Of a stretch of 64,000 nt of DNA, positions 25,941-34,509 are shown piece by piece (positions within the stretch are counted from its first letter, which is position 1; each line of letters begins with the position of its first letter). Below the pieces are notes generated by a model that did not search any database, was not told the origin of the DNA, and saw nothing but the letters and a program-made list of their open reading frames with translations. The position numbers and the translations under genes were made by a program. The stretch spans positions 682,001 to 746,000 of the forward strand of contig CBDATC010000002.1 in the NCBI GenBank assembly GCA_965199765.1, written 5' to 3'. This DNA is from JAPOXR01 sp965199765 (lineage in GTDB: Bacteria > Pseudomonadota > Alphaproteobacteria > Rhodobacterales > Rhodobacteraceae).

Positions 25941-27199
25941 CAATGAACTCCATCTTGTTCAATATCACTGTTCGGATAAGCATTTCTTGAAACGAACGCC
26001 AATCAAATCGGGTGTCTGTCCGCAGCAAAGTCCGATCCAGCACCAAACAAATGCTGCTTGTCTAAACAAATCTCGATTCCCTGCTTCTGCGTCACCCTTT
26101 GACTTCAAAACCCAAGATCGACACTGTGGAACTAAAATATTCTGTTTCAACGAGTTAAGCATATTTTCTAATCTGTACGGACTTTAATCCTTTCTCTCAA
26201 TACTGATTCGATGGCTTGTGCCGCGTTACCTCCGCTTTGGCCCAGCGAGACCATGATTGCGGCAAACATTCAAACAAGTGTTGAAGCCAGACTGAAGCGG
26301 CTGACAAATTATGGCGTGCCGGGATTCTTGCCAAAGCCGGAGAGAACGGCCAAAACCGTCATCTTGCATTGCGACAATGAAACAAAGAGGCTGTTTCAAG
26401 ATCGCCGAAAGTTTTCACTTCGATTCAACTCTTACTTCACTGCCACGAACCTGATTGGTCGGGACAAGGCTAATGGACTTGATTCCGTAACCCGTGGCTG
26501 CCGCAGGAATCGTTCCGGCTGGCTGAGTGTGTCCGCACAATTTCAACGGAGCAGGAATCACTCAAGACGTTGCCATCAAGTGCGGTTCAATAGTTCAAAC
26601 CCGTTTCATCGTCTTGTCATTTGGCGACGGATTTTTTGTTGTGTGCGGACCAGCAAACTGGCGGATAAAGCACGATCTGCCGCTTTCTCTTCCCGAAAGA
26701 TTAACGATGCGCGCGGCCGGGGAAAACGTTGCACCACATCATTCCCAAATGGAACGATCGATCAGAAATTCCGACCCTTGCAGGGCTTGATCCGTCTTTG
26801 AGCTCTCCGCAACTTTAGTTTGCATTGGCTAGTCCATGGAAGCCGGAGCTGTCCACCGATCTCCATTCGATCAGGTTTGAACAGTTTGCTCGAAATGCTC
26901 CTGCAGTGCTAACGCTGATCATTATAAACCGATAATACTTTCTTTTTTCTATTATTATTTTATTTTTGTTTCACGTGAAACATTGCAGAGTTTCATAGCC
27001 GGTTCGTGCTTTGGAAGGTAAAGAAGATTCAATATGATTGTTCCTCTCACAATTGGAGCGTTGGCTGCAACATGGTGAGGTTGCAGTATAACTTGTTTTG
27101 CAGCTATTTTCTTGATCAAGTCGGTGTCCTTTGCTGAATTAAAGGATCAAAAGGGACCCAGGTCAGCGCAAACAAAGAATCTACTGTTGGGAGGAATCA
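25941..27199. other. Long gene-free region containing a parS site
   Basis: About 1.26 kb. A 196-codon open frame at 26211-26801 shows no domain, has odd composition and no ribosome site, so I do not call it. From 26890 the sequence turns AT-rich (TTTTTTCTATTATTATTTT) just before the parS palindrome. I find no DnaA-box cluster (TTATCCACA) here. It may be a decayed gene plus a chromosome-structure element. Confidence 0.5.
26967..26982. promoter_or_regulatory. parS centromere site (ParB binding)
   Basis: TGTTTCACGTGAAACA is a perfect 16-bp palindrome identical to the widely conserved chromosomal parS consensus. ParB nucleates here and, with ParA and SMC loading, organises origin segregation. 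parS sites usually lie near oriC, so this window is probably origin-proximal. parA/parB are not in the window. I found no second copy. Confidence 0.85.
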
Positions 27200-28123
27200 A
27201 TGGGGGAAATAGTCATCCTCGGCGTATTCGTGGCAGATCTAGCTTTTCGGGCGCATCGGCAGCCTGTCATCGGCGAAACGCTTATGGGATGTGACTTTGC
27301 GCTCGGACCGGGAGGCAAAGGTTCTAACCAAGCCGTAGCAGCGGCTCGACTCGGCGCCAATGTCTCAATTATTTCACGACTCGGCGACGACGCCTTTGCC
27401 CAGATGGCTCGCGCAACTTGGAAAAGCGAAGGAATTCAGGCGCTGGCAAAGACGGACGCGAAGAATTTCACGGGCGCTGCTTATATCTATATCGAAGAAG
27501 AAACCGGGGATAACGCGATAATCGTTGTGCCTGGAGCCGCAGGCGACATCTCGCCCGAGGATGTCGAGGAACACCGCGGCCAAATCGAAGCCGCTTCGCT
27601 GTTCATGACACAACTCGAAACTCCGGCCGACGCAACATTAAGGGGATTGGCAATTGCCCGTCAAGCCAAGGTCACAACCGTATTCAATCCTGCGCCAGCC
27701 GCACCAGTCGACGATAGACTTCTCGAACTCAGCGACTACCTAACCCCAAACGAATCCGAGGCGGCTGGTCTCACTGGAATTGAAATCAATGGAATAGAAG
27801 ATGCACGGCTTGCTTCCACAGCGCTACGGGACAGAGGCGCCAATACCGTCATCGTGACTCTGGGCGAAAACGGAGCTTTCTTTGACGACGGAAGACTGCA
27901 AAAGCATATCCAACCGCTTCAATACGGAAAAGTGGTTGAAACCACGGGAGCTGGAGATAGTTTCTGCGGTGCGCTCGCCTTCGCTCTAACAAATGAATTG
28001 GAACCTATTGAGGCAACACGTTACGCCTGCGCAGCTGCGAGCATTTCAGTCACCCGACCCGGAACAGCTCCTGCAATGCCAAACGGCAATGAAGTCAAAT
28101 CATTCTATGAGAGCCTCGCGTGA
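27200..28123 (+). CDS. rbsK: Ribokinase-like PfkB-family sugar kinase
   Basis: 307 residues. Ribokinases phosphorylate ribose at O5 with ATP. Seen: FALGPGGKGSNQAVAAARLG (first PfkB signature), the GDD motif in SRLGDDAFA, NPAPAAP, LTPNESEA, and the catalytic ETTGAGDSFCGALAFAL with the base Asp. The start ATG follows GGAGG by five bases. The stop codon region overlaps the nitrile hydratase alpha start (GTGAAAATG), so it is co-transcribed with nthAB. The link between a ribokinase-like enzyme and nitrile hydratase is unexplained. The substrate could be another sugar or nucleoside. Confidence 0.88.
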   Translation: MGEIVILGVFVADLAFRAHRQPVIGETLMGCDFALGPGGKGSNQAVAAARLGANVSIISRLGDDAFAQMARATWKSEGIQALAKTDAKNFTGAAYIYIEEETGDNAIIVVPGAAGDISPEDVEEHRGQIEAASLFMTQLETPADATLRGLAIARQAKVTTVFNPAPAAPVDDRLLELSDYLTPNESEAAGLTGIEINGIEDARLASTALRDRGANTVIVTLGENGAFFDDGRLQKHIQPLQYGKVVETTGAGDSFCGALAFALTNELEPIEATRYACAAASISVTRPGTAPAMPNGNEVKSFYESLA

Positions 28124-28125
28124 AA

Positions 28126-28767
28126 ATGGATTCAAAACCAGCTGCGTTGACAACCGATTCAGAACCTCCACACACATATCTGCCGTCAGAACCAGCACTT
28201 CGTGTCAAGGCTCTTGAAACCCTGCTCACACGGAAGGGACTGGTTGACCCAAAAACCATTGACGAAATTGTTGACTATTATTCCAATCGCGTCGGCCCAA
28301 AGAACGGTGCAAAAGTGGTTGCCAAGAGCTGGGTTGATCCCGACTTTCGAAATGAATTGCTGCAAGATGCAACACTGGCCGTCTCTAAACTTGGTTTCGC
28401 CGGCCGCCAAGGTGAACATATAGTGGCTTTCGAAAACACCACTGATTTGCATAACTTGGTCGTCTGCACCCTCTGCAGCTGCTACCCATGGACTCTTCTC
28501 GGTCTGCCGCCGAGCTGGTACAAATCAGATGCCTACCGGAGCCGCGCGGTTCGCGAACCAAGAAGAGTGCTTCAGGAGTTCGGTGTTGAACTCTTACCCA
28601 CTCAATCAATTCGTGTTTTGGACAGCACGGCTGAGGTGAGGTATTTGATCGTTCCAATGCGTCCGATGAATTCGGAGCATCTTAGCGAAGATCAGCTGGC
28701 AGAGCTTGTTACCAGAGACAGCATGGTAGGAATGGGTCTGCCTCTCTCTTCCGGAATTTCAAAATGA
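28126..28767 (+). CDS. nthA: Nitrile hydratase alpha subunit (cobalt type)
   Basis: 213 residues. With the beta subunit it hydrates nitriles to amides. The metal-binding claw VCTLCSC (Cys at 114, 117, 119) with Thr in second place marks the cobalt type; iron types have CSLCSC. It is followed by YPWTLLGLPPSWYKS and YRSRAVREPRRVL, both family hallmarks. The start is ATG 28126, or the GTG at 28120 that overlaps the rbsK stop. Order alpha-beta-activator, all overlapping. The substrate (free nitriles, possibly plant or algal) is not readable from sequence. Thiocyanate hydrolase shares this motif but has a different subunit layout. Confidence 0.92.
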   Translation: MDSKPAALTTDSEPPHTYLPSEPALRVKALETLLTRKGLVDPKTIDEIVDYYSNRVGPKNGAKVVAKSWVDPDFRNELLQDATLAVSKLGFAGRQGEHIVAFENTTDLHNLVVCTLCSCYPWTLLGLPPSWYKSDAYRSRAVREPRRVLQEFGVELLPTQSIRVLDSTAEVRYLIVPMRPMNSEHLSEDQLAELVTRDSMVGMGLPLSSGISK

Positions 28768-29444
28768 CCAGAATCCATGACATGGGCGGACGGTTCGGTG
28801 ATAGCAAAATTGTCAAACCAGCGGCTGATGAACCAACATTCAAAGAAGATTGGCAGGCTCGTGCACTCGCCACAACTCTTGCAACCGGTGCGCTTGGAAT
28901 GTGGAACATTGATCAATCACGCCATGCTCGAGAAAAGCTTCCACCTGCAACATATGCACGTTCGAGCTACTACGAAAAATGGCTGTGTGCTCTCGCCGAT
29001 CTTCTTGTCGAAAACAGACTGGTTTCCATTGTGGAACTCGCCAATCCAGAACAGACAGAACAATCTCTTCTGCAACCAAGAGCACTCCGACAGCGGCGGG
29101 CAGCGGCGGTGTTAGGCACAACCATACAATACATCCGGGAGTCCGCCTCACCGCGCCTTTTCGCAGAAGGTGACCAAATTCGCACGCGCAGTCACAATGG
29201 CAACCGCTTTGTGGCTGGCGGACACACCCGGCTTCCAGAATACGTCCGCGGCAGAATGGGACACATCGTAGCTTGCCACGGCGCGCATGTTTTCCCCGAC
29301 AGCAATGCCCATTCATTGGGCGAATCTCCCGAGTGGCTGTATTCTGTGGAATTCACGGCTTCCGAATTGTGGGGACCAATGGCAGAAAGCGCAAATGATA
29401 CAGTTTTGCTCGACTTATGGGAAAGTTATCTGGAACCGGTATGA
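28764..29444 (+). CDS. nthB: Nitrile hydratase beta subunit
   Basis: 226 residues. Starts with TRIHDMGGRFG, the standard N-terminus, and overlaps nthA by ATGA. The N-terminal helical part (FKEDWQARALATTLA, then YYEKWLCALADLLVE) wraps the alpha subunit. The C-terminal half is an SH3-like barrel: FAEGDQIRTRS, GHTRLPEYVRGRMGHIVACHG, and LYSVEFTASELWG. The conserved Arg residues that hydrogen-bond the oxidised cysteines lie in this region. Complete and likely active with its partner. Confidence 0.92.
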   Translation: MTRIHDMGGRFGDSKIVKPAADEPTFKEDWQARALATTLATGALGMWNIDQSRHAREKLPPATYARSSYYEKWLCALADLLVENRLVSIVELANPEQTEQSLLQPRALRQRRAAAVLGTTIQYIRESASPRLFAEGDQIRTRSHNGNRFVAGGHTRLPEYVRGRMGHIVACHGAHVFPDSNAHSLGESPEWLYSVEFTASELWGPMAESANDTVLLDLWESYLEPV

Positions 29445-29773
29445 GCAACAAATTCGAAAATCAGCCGATTGCCTTTGATGAGCCATGGCACGCGACTCTC
29501 TTCGCATTAACGAGGGCACTGGAACAATCCGGCCACCTCTCACCAAGTGAATGGTCGAGTATTTTCGGGAAAGGCTTAAGTTCTCAGCATCATCGAGTCG
29601 CGCCACACAGACAAAACAACTTCTATCTCATTTGGCTTTCGGCTTTCGAATACTATGTCACCCAAAACAATTTCGTCGACGCTGCTGAGATCACAAAGAC
29701 CAAGGAAAGCTGGCAAAGAGCCTTTGAATCCACACCGCACGGCATACCCATAGCCTTGCCATCGGAAGACTGA
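29441..29773 (+). CDS. Nitrile hydratase activator/accessory protein
   Basis: 110 residues from the ATG at 29441, which overlaps the nthB stop. It resembles the beta-subunit N-terminus (FDEPWHATLFALTRALEQSG, then NNFYLIWLSAFEYYVTQ). Small proteins of this kind (P14K, NhlE-like) deliver cobalt by swapping the alpha subunit. A role as cobalt chaperone is inferred from family and position. The ORF has a start 24 bp earlier but that is inside nthB. A 150-bp spacer follows before the tRNA-Ser. Confidence 0.82.
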   Translation: MSNKFENQPIAFDEPWHATLFALTRALEQSGHLSPSEWSSIFGKGLSSQHHRVAPHRQNNFYLIWLSAFEYYVTQNNFVDAAEITKTKESWQRAFESTPHGIPIALPSED

Positions 29774-29925
29774 AGCCCTCGGTAGGTTTGATTCAATGAT
29801 AACAATCCCATCATCAAAGTTGGTTGCGTGCGATGAAAGAGGAATTCCACAGTCTTGGATCAACCAAATAGAATTCAAAGGGAAAACTTGAATTTCACAA
29901 TTTGGTAGTAGTAGAAAAGAGCTTC

Positions 29926-30015
29926 GGAGAGGTGGCCGAGTGGTCGAAGGCGCACGCCTGGAACGCGTGTAGGCGGTACCCCGTCTCCAGGGTTCGAATC
30001 CCTGTCTCTCCGCCA
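29926..30015 (+). tRNA. tRNA-Ser (GGA)
   Basis: Acceptor stem GGAGAGG with TCTCTCC, discriminator G and encoded CCA at the end (30013-30015). Anticodon stem CACGC/GCGTG with loop CTGGAAC, anticodon GGA (29960-29962). Long variable arm and T-arm with GGGTTCGAATCCC. Reads UCC/UCU. The HipBA pair and IS scraps downstream suggest it is another insertion point, but I see no duplicated tRNA end. Confidence 0.93.
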
Positions 30016-30435
30016 CTTCGGCACAGAACCGGGAACGCCGATAGCCGCAGGCCTCTCACTTTGGCCTTCTCCAGAGATGGTCCGGTTGTGATCTACACCA
30101 GCACCCCGCGTCAGGGATGGACGCCAGTCAGGGGGGTAGCCCCGTCGGAGCTTCCGCTTCGCCGGCAGCCCGACTCGCAGGGAAACGCCCTTTGAAACCT
30201 CCGATGATACAAAAACTCCAACAGCAAGGGCCAGAGTTGGAGGAAACGCATTATCCGGCCTTCAGGTCGACTTGATGGGATTGATCGTCCTGACGACCGC
30301 TCCCGATTCCCGATTTGCTGACCGCAACATCCAATCAGCGTCACTGTCCAAAGCGTGGACGGATTTCGGACCGGAGGGCTTCTAAAGGCCCATCCTCCAA
30401 TGAGCTTGTCGGGCGAAGAAAATTGAATTATGTGT
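30016..30435. other. GC-rich gene-free spacer after tRNA-Ser
   Basis: About 420 bp with no supported gene. It is GC-richer than the region before the tRNA, as is the downstream HipBA block, so the compositional change begins at or near the tRNA end. No integrase or direct repeat found. Confidence 0.4.
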
Positions 30436-30474
30436 CATATTTGACGGTTATATGTGGAACGGCATTCAAATATG
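30436..30474. promoter_or_regulatory. Candidate HipB operator, copy 2
   Basis: CATATTTGA (30436-30444) and its exact reverse complement TCAAATATG (30466-30474) are 21 bp apart. The second half-site includes the ATG of hipB at 30472. Two-turn spacing and overlap with the start fit autorepression. The arms differ from those of the pair at 5.1 kb. Confidence 0.55.
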
Positions 30475-30858
30475 GCGGTTAAAGTGAATTCTGTAAGTGC
30501 ACGTCGAGCCTTGGAGGCCCTAGGCGCAAATATCAAGACGGCGCGGCTGAAGCGACGAATCTCCGTGAAGGGCTTTGCGGAACGGATCGGCGTGTCCGAA
30601 AGCACGGTTGCCCGGCTCGAGAAAGGCGATGATGGGGTGAGCATCGGCTCGCTCGCCATGGCGTGCCTCGTTCTTGGCGAGATCGATCGCATTGCTGATT
30701 TTCTCGACGCGGGTACGGACGACACCGGATTGCTGCTCGACCGGGCACGCCTGCCCAAGCGAATCGATGGCAAACGCAAGGCGAAATCGTCGAGCAGTAG
30801 CCCGGATAAGGTTGATCTGAGTGCCGATGGCGGTGACGAGGAAGGGGTCGGTTTCTGA
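30472..30858 (+). CDS. hipB: HipB-type antitoxin (copy 2)
   Basis: 128 residues from ATG 30472 (MAVKVNSVSARRALEA); a GTG start at 30454 is possible. XRE helix-turn-helix: GANIKTARLKRRISVKGFAE then GVSESTVARLEKGDDGVSIG. The C-terminus is charged and low-complexity (KAKSSSSSPDK). It overlaps hipA by one base (TGATG). GC content is well above the neighbours such as nthB, supporting recent gain. Confidence 0.85.
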   Translation: MAVKVNSVSARRALEALGANIKTARLKRRISVKGFAERIGVSESTVARLEKGDDGVSIGSLAMACLVLGEIDRIADFLDAGTDDTGLLLDRARLPKRIDGKRKAKSSSSSPDKVDLSADGGDEEGVGF

Positions 30859-32087
30859 TGCCCGAGGCCCTCGTCGCGCTTGGCGAAGGAAAACGGGTTG
30901 TGGGACGCCTGCGCTTTGAAAGCGACGGGCGGCGCCAGCATTCGCAGTTTGAATATGATGAGGCCTGGCTGGCTGCAGAGGACCGTTTCGCGCTCGCGCC
31001 GGGATTGCCACTGCGGGAAGGCAGCCATTTTTCATCCGGGAAGGATGACAAGCGCTCGGCACTGCCGGGCTGCTTTGGCGACGCGGCGCCGGATTCCTGG
31101 GGGCGAGCGCTGATGACCAAGGCTTTGGGCGGCGGTCTCAGCGAGTTCGACTATCTCGTCCTGTCCGACGACCGCACCGGGCAAGGGGCGCTGCGTTTCC
31201 TTGGCGAGGACATGGAGCCGCTCTCCGATCTCACGCCACCTATTCCGCGGCTGGTCGAGCTGGAACGCCTATGCACGCTTGCGCAACGCTTCGAACAGGA
31301 TCCGGGCGGCGCAGAAGAAGAAGCACGCGATCTTGCGGGTGTCGCCGGATCGCTGGGTGGTGCGCGACCGAAGGCCAGTGTCGAGGACGATGGATGTCTC
31401 TGGATCGCCAAGTTCACCTCGGCGCAGGACACCAAGCCGGTCGAACGCGCCGAAGTGGCGACACTGAAGCTGGCGCATATGTGCGGACTGCGCGTGGCCA
31501 AGGCCCGGCTCGAACTGCGCGACAGCGACAGCCCGATTGCGCTGATCCGCCGGTTCGACCGTCGCGGCGACAGCCGCATTCCCTACATCTCGGCCCGCAC
31601 CGCGCTGGACTGGCATGGCGAGGACGGCGGCTTCTACACGGACATCGCTGATGTGATCCGCCAGATTTCGAGCAAGCCTTTCGAGGATCTGCATGAACTC
31701 TGGCGACGGATCGTCTTCACCATCCTGGTGTCGAACAAGGACGATCATCTGAAGAACCACGGGTTCATCTATGCCGGGGGTGACAGGTGGCGCTTGTCAC
31801 CGACGTTCGACATCAACCCATCCCCCTCCCGACACCGCGTTTTGGAAACCGGCATCATCCAGGGCGGAGCGTTCGATGCGTCGATGGAGATTGCACTTGA
31901 AGCAAGCGAATTCTTCGACTTGAAGTTGGCGGATGCCAGGAACGGAGCAGCAAACATGGCGAGGACGCTTGCGGCAAGCTGGAAAGAAGCGCTTCGCGAC
32001 GAAGGGGCATCAAGTGACGACATACGTCTGTATTCTGAAGCGTTCGAACACGCGGAGGCTGAAGTGGCACTGCATCTCGACGTATAG
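30858..32087 (+). CDS. hipA: HipA-family toxin kinase (copy 2)
   Basis: 409 residues, complete. Seen: FALAPGLPLREG in the N-subdomain, GVAGSLGGARPKASVED, the nucleotide-binding Lys in WIAKF, the catalytic SNKDDHLKNHGFIY, and the metal-binding FDINPSPS. Same domain layout as the HipA at 3.5 kb but only moderate identity, so the pairs were acquired separately rather than by local duplication. High GC. Ends 30 bp before an IS256-like scrap. Confidence 0.9.
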   Translation: MPEALVALGEGKRVVGRLRFESDGRRQHSQFEYDEAWLAAEDRFALAPGLPLREGSHFSSGKDDKRSALPGCFGDAAPDSWGRALMTKALGGGLSEFDYLVLSDDRTGQGALRFLGEDMEPLSDLTPPIPRLVELERLCTLAQRFEQDPGGAEEEARDLAGVAGSLGGARPKASVEDDGCLWIAKFTSAQDTKPVERAEVATLKLAHMCGLRVAKARLELRDSDSPIALIRRFDRRGDSRIPYISARTALDWHGEDGGFYTDIADVIRQISSKPFEDLHELWRRIVFTILVSNKDDHLKNHGFIYAGGDRWRLSPTFDINPSPSRHRVLETGIIQGGAFDASMEIALEASEFFDLKLADARNGAANMARTLAASWKEALRDEGASSDDIRLYSEAFEHAEAEVALHLDV

Positions 32088-32629
32088 CTCGTGTCGGTAA
32101 CCCCCCTTATTCTGCAGTGACCGGATTATCATGATCAGTTCAAGTCTCCCCGGATCGCGTACAATCTGACGGAGCCGCTGCGCGAGATGAACCTTCAATA
32201 TAACGGAGCCGCCGTCGCATGAGAAAGTGCGAAAGATTCTGGACACTACCGTTTTTGTTTGTTGACTTAGGATCAGAAAGCGAGCGACTTGTGCACCTTT
32301 TTGATACTATTGTCGCTGGTCATGAAGGCTTCGAGCATAGACGGGATGAGTTCAGCCACCTTTGCGGACTGGCCGTAAGCTTGCCAATAGGGCTGCCGCA
32401 GGCCGCGATATTGACGGTTTTGCATGACGCCGAGCAGTTCGGCAAATTCGCACCAGGGTTTAAAAAACAGCTTCTCAGCACTGTTTCCACACAAATGGGA
32501 GCCCCTCAGAAACCCTGTTTGACCGCTCAGAGCGCGTTAAAAAAATTTAAAAGGCTTTGAGGGTCTAAGGGGAAGGCCGCTTAGTTGGCCGCAGAAGCCG
32601 GGACAACTACAATTACCGACAGCGGCTCG
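32088..32629. other. Spacer with IS256-type fragment and an unidentified segment
   Basis: 32140-32222 is the IS256 tail (next entry). 32223-32560 holds only frames without recognisable domains. Around 32505-32600 there is an AT-rich stretch (GTTAAAAAAATTTAAAAGG) between GC-rich flanks that might end the ankyrin gene's transcript on the minus strand. Confidence 0.35.
32140..32222 (+). pseudogene. IS256-type transposase 3' tail
   Basis: Reads SPRIAYNLTEPLREMNLQY then NGAAVA and stop. The end (REM..Q..NGAAVA) matches the end of the IS256-family fragment at 60548-60782 (LREMKIQHK..HNGAAVA), and the DNA around GGAGCCGCCGTCGCATGA is nearly the same. Only the last ~28 codons remain. Confidence 0.55.
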
Positions 32630-33283
32630 CTATCCCGGACCGCGATCATCCGAGGGTTCCGCCCAGTCAGTGCGGCGAGCGTTCTCCGATTTCCGGCTGT
32701 CTGCCTCATGCCTCAGCGCCAGCAGCTGAACTTCCGTCCGACTGGACCATCCGGCACAGACAATCGGCGAAGCGGCCCGGAACGCTCCCGACCGTGCCGC
32801 TAAGTCCTTCGCCCATGCAACTGTGCGCGTATGAACGGCTGAGGTTCTTAGATCCTTGACCGCGATTTGATCTGCGTCGTTCAACCTGCCACTCTCACAG
32901 AGATCCCGCGCGTCCCCTATATCGTACGAGCAGCGCCAGCTTCCATCGGGCAAAAGCGGTTTCATTCCGCTTCCAGCCTGGCCGATCACAAAAACCGCCG
33001 CCTCTTTAAGGTTAACCGCGGTCACGAAGACGCTGAAGACGCTCTCTCCTTCCTCCTGCGGGACAATCGTTATCTCGTAGGGTTTCATCTTAGGATCGAA
33101 GCCGGGCAAGGCCTCCGGGTCAGCTCCGCTCTTCAGTAGCAGTCCGGCGATCTCCAGCCAGTCCTCCTCGGCGGCGATTTGCAGCGGGGTGCGGTCCAGC
33201 GGATCGCGGGCTTCCATGTTGGCGCCCGCTTTCAGGCGTGAACGGATTACCCCGCTGTCGCCCTTCAGTGCTGCCGAATGCAT
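32630..33283 (-). CDS. Small ankyrin-repeat protein coupled to an AAA ATPase
   Basis: 217 residues from the ATG at 33283 (MHSAALKGDSGVI), which lies 19 bp inside the end of the ATPase gene. The N-terminal ~65 residues are about two ankyrin repeats (ALKGDSGVIRSRLKAGANME then DRTPLQIAAEEDWLEIAGLL). A ~150-residue C-terminal region follows with VPQEEGESVFSVFVTAVNLK, CSYDIGDARDLCESGRLND, and VAWAKDLAARSGAFRAAS; I do not recognise it. Composition matches the ATPase, not the core genes. No signal peptide or membrane segment. Its partner is presumably the ATPase. Confidence 0.65.
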   Translation of the reverse strand: MHSAALKGDSGVIRSRLKAGANMEARDPLDRTPLQIAAEEDWLEIAGLLLKSGADPEALPGFDPKMKPYEITIVPQEEGESVFSVFVTAVNLKEAAVFVIGQAGSGMKPLLPDGSWRCSYDIGDARDLCESGRLNDADQIAVKDLRTSAVHTRTVAWAKDLAARSGAFRAASPIVCAGWSSRTEVQLLALRHEADSRKSENARRTDWAEPSDDRGPG

Positions 33284-34509
33284 CCGCCCGCCGCGGCGAT
33301 GCACCAGTTGCGCAGCGACGGAATCGGGGAAGCATAAACGCCTTCCTCCGCCGATTCCTGCAGCAGACCCGTGGCGACCATCGCATTGAAGAACCCTCCC
33401 GCTGTCATTCCCTCGGGCAGTGAAGTCGCGGGATCGCCGGGTTCGTGCTGTGAATTGATCAGTCTTACGCAACTTGCCTTGTCCGCTCCGGCGGGGCTTA
33501 TCCTTGCCATGATCTGTCCGAGCAGTATTTTTGGGCGCGAGATACGACCGCTGATCCGCGCGGCGTAATATCTTCCGCGCTTCTGTGCTGAACGCCAGCG
33601 GACATAAGTCTCGTCGACCTCGGCCAGGTCGCCCCTAGGCTCTTTGGCCAGCACCTCAGCCAGCGAACGCAGCGCGTTGTGCAAATGATGCGGCCAGCCC
33701 TGGCTTTCCCGCCAGATGATTGCCTTCCATCGGTCTTTCAGCCCGGCATCGGCTTCGACATCGCAGGAGGCAAAGAATTTCTCTGTCGATTCCAAGGCCT
33801 CCTCCTCGGACAGCCGCCCCAGATTGATCACCGCCCCGTCCGTCAGCCGCGAGATGCCGCAGCTTTTAAGGATCTCGCTTGAATGCGCCAATCCGGCATA
33901 GATCGGAATCAGCGGAACGCCGCTGGTTCCTTCATGAAAACGCCGCAGAAACGCGCTGGACGGGCCTTCGGTTTTGGTGTTCTGAATCTCGTCGATGAAC
34001 ACCACCAGCGGACGGTTTGGATCGGGCGGCGATTGGTTTTCCGCTGCTCCCTTGCTTTTCGCATCAAGGGAAATTCCCACAGACATTCCCGCGAATCCGA
34101 CCGAGACGCCGTTGACCGCGGAAAACAACCGGCGGGCGGCGGGTAGAGAGGATTCGCTGACAGTGAGGAGGTCTTTTTCCAGCGCGGCCGGGTCAGACAG
34201 GGACATCTCGTCAATCCGCGCCACGTCCAAACCGCCCTTTTTCTGCAGTTCTTTGCGCGGCGAAAGGTCTTTCTCAAGCTTCTCGATCAGCGAGGTTTTA
34301 CCCGCGCCCGGCGCTCCCTGAATCAACATGGTCGCGCCAGCCGCCGGCCGCATCTCGCCGGCTTGAATCCGACGCTCAATATCGCGGATGCGTATCCGCA
34401 CCCGCTCCATCTCCTCCTCGCGTCCGGCGAAGTTCTCGGTGAGATACCGATCCGTCTGGGCTGCGAACGCCTCCAGTTTATCCTTGTTCGACTTGCGCAT
34501 TGCCGCCAT
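33265..34509 (-). CDS. AAA/ORC-type ATP-binding protein
   Basis: 414 residues from ATG 34509, preceded by GGGAAAGAAG; the open frame runs further up to 34842 but that extension looks non-coding. An N-terminal FAGREEEMERV helix is followed by Walker A GAPGAGKTS (residues 65-73), Walker B LVVFIDEIQN (168-177), and a sensor-like IPIYAGLAHSSEIL. The C-terminal third is helical with RWRSAQKRGRYYAARI and a winged-helix-like end. It resembles Cdc6/Orc1-like or STAND-related ATPases of mobile or defence loci. High GC and isolation from core genes support acquisition. Function not known. Confidence 0.72.
   Translation of the reverse strand: MAAMRKSNKDKLEAFAAQTDRYLTENFAGREEEMERVRIRIRDIERRIQAGEMRPAAGATMLIQGAPGAGKTSLIEKLEKDLSPRKELQKKGGLDVARIDEMSLSDPAALEKDLLTVSESSLPAARRLFSAVNGVSVGFAGMSVGISLDAKSKGAAENQSPPDPNRPLVVFIDEIQNTKTEGPSSAFLRRFHEGTSGVPLIPIYAGLAHSSEILKSCGISRLTDGAVINLGRLSEEEALESTEKFFASCDVEADAGLKDRWKAIIWRESQGWPHHLHNALRSLAEVLAKEPRGDLAEVDETYVRWRSAQKRGRYYAARISGRISRPKILLGQIMARISPAGADKASCVRLINSQHEPGDPATSLPEGMTAGGFFNAMVATGLLQESAEEGVYASPIPSLRNWCIAAAGGCIRQH

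Noticed and set aside
26211..26801. 196-codon open frame in the parS region
   Set aside because: No recognisable domain, Arg/Ser-rich composition typical of a shadow or random frame, no ribosome site, and no neighbour in the same direction close by.
25941..27199. Possible replication origin next to parS
   Set aside because: AT-rich stretch and parS are suggestive, but I see no DnaA-box cluster and no typical origin genes in the window, so only the parS site is called.
28126..29773. Thiocyanate hydrolase instead of nitrile hydratase
   Set aside because: That enzyme has three subunits in a different order; here alpha, full-length beta and a short activator follow the nitrile hydratase layout.
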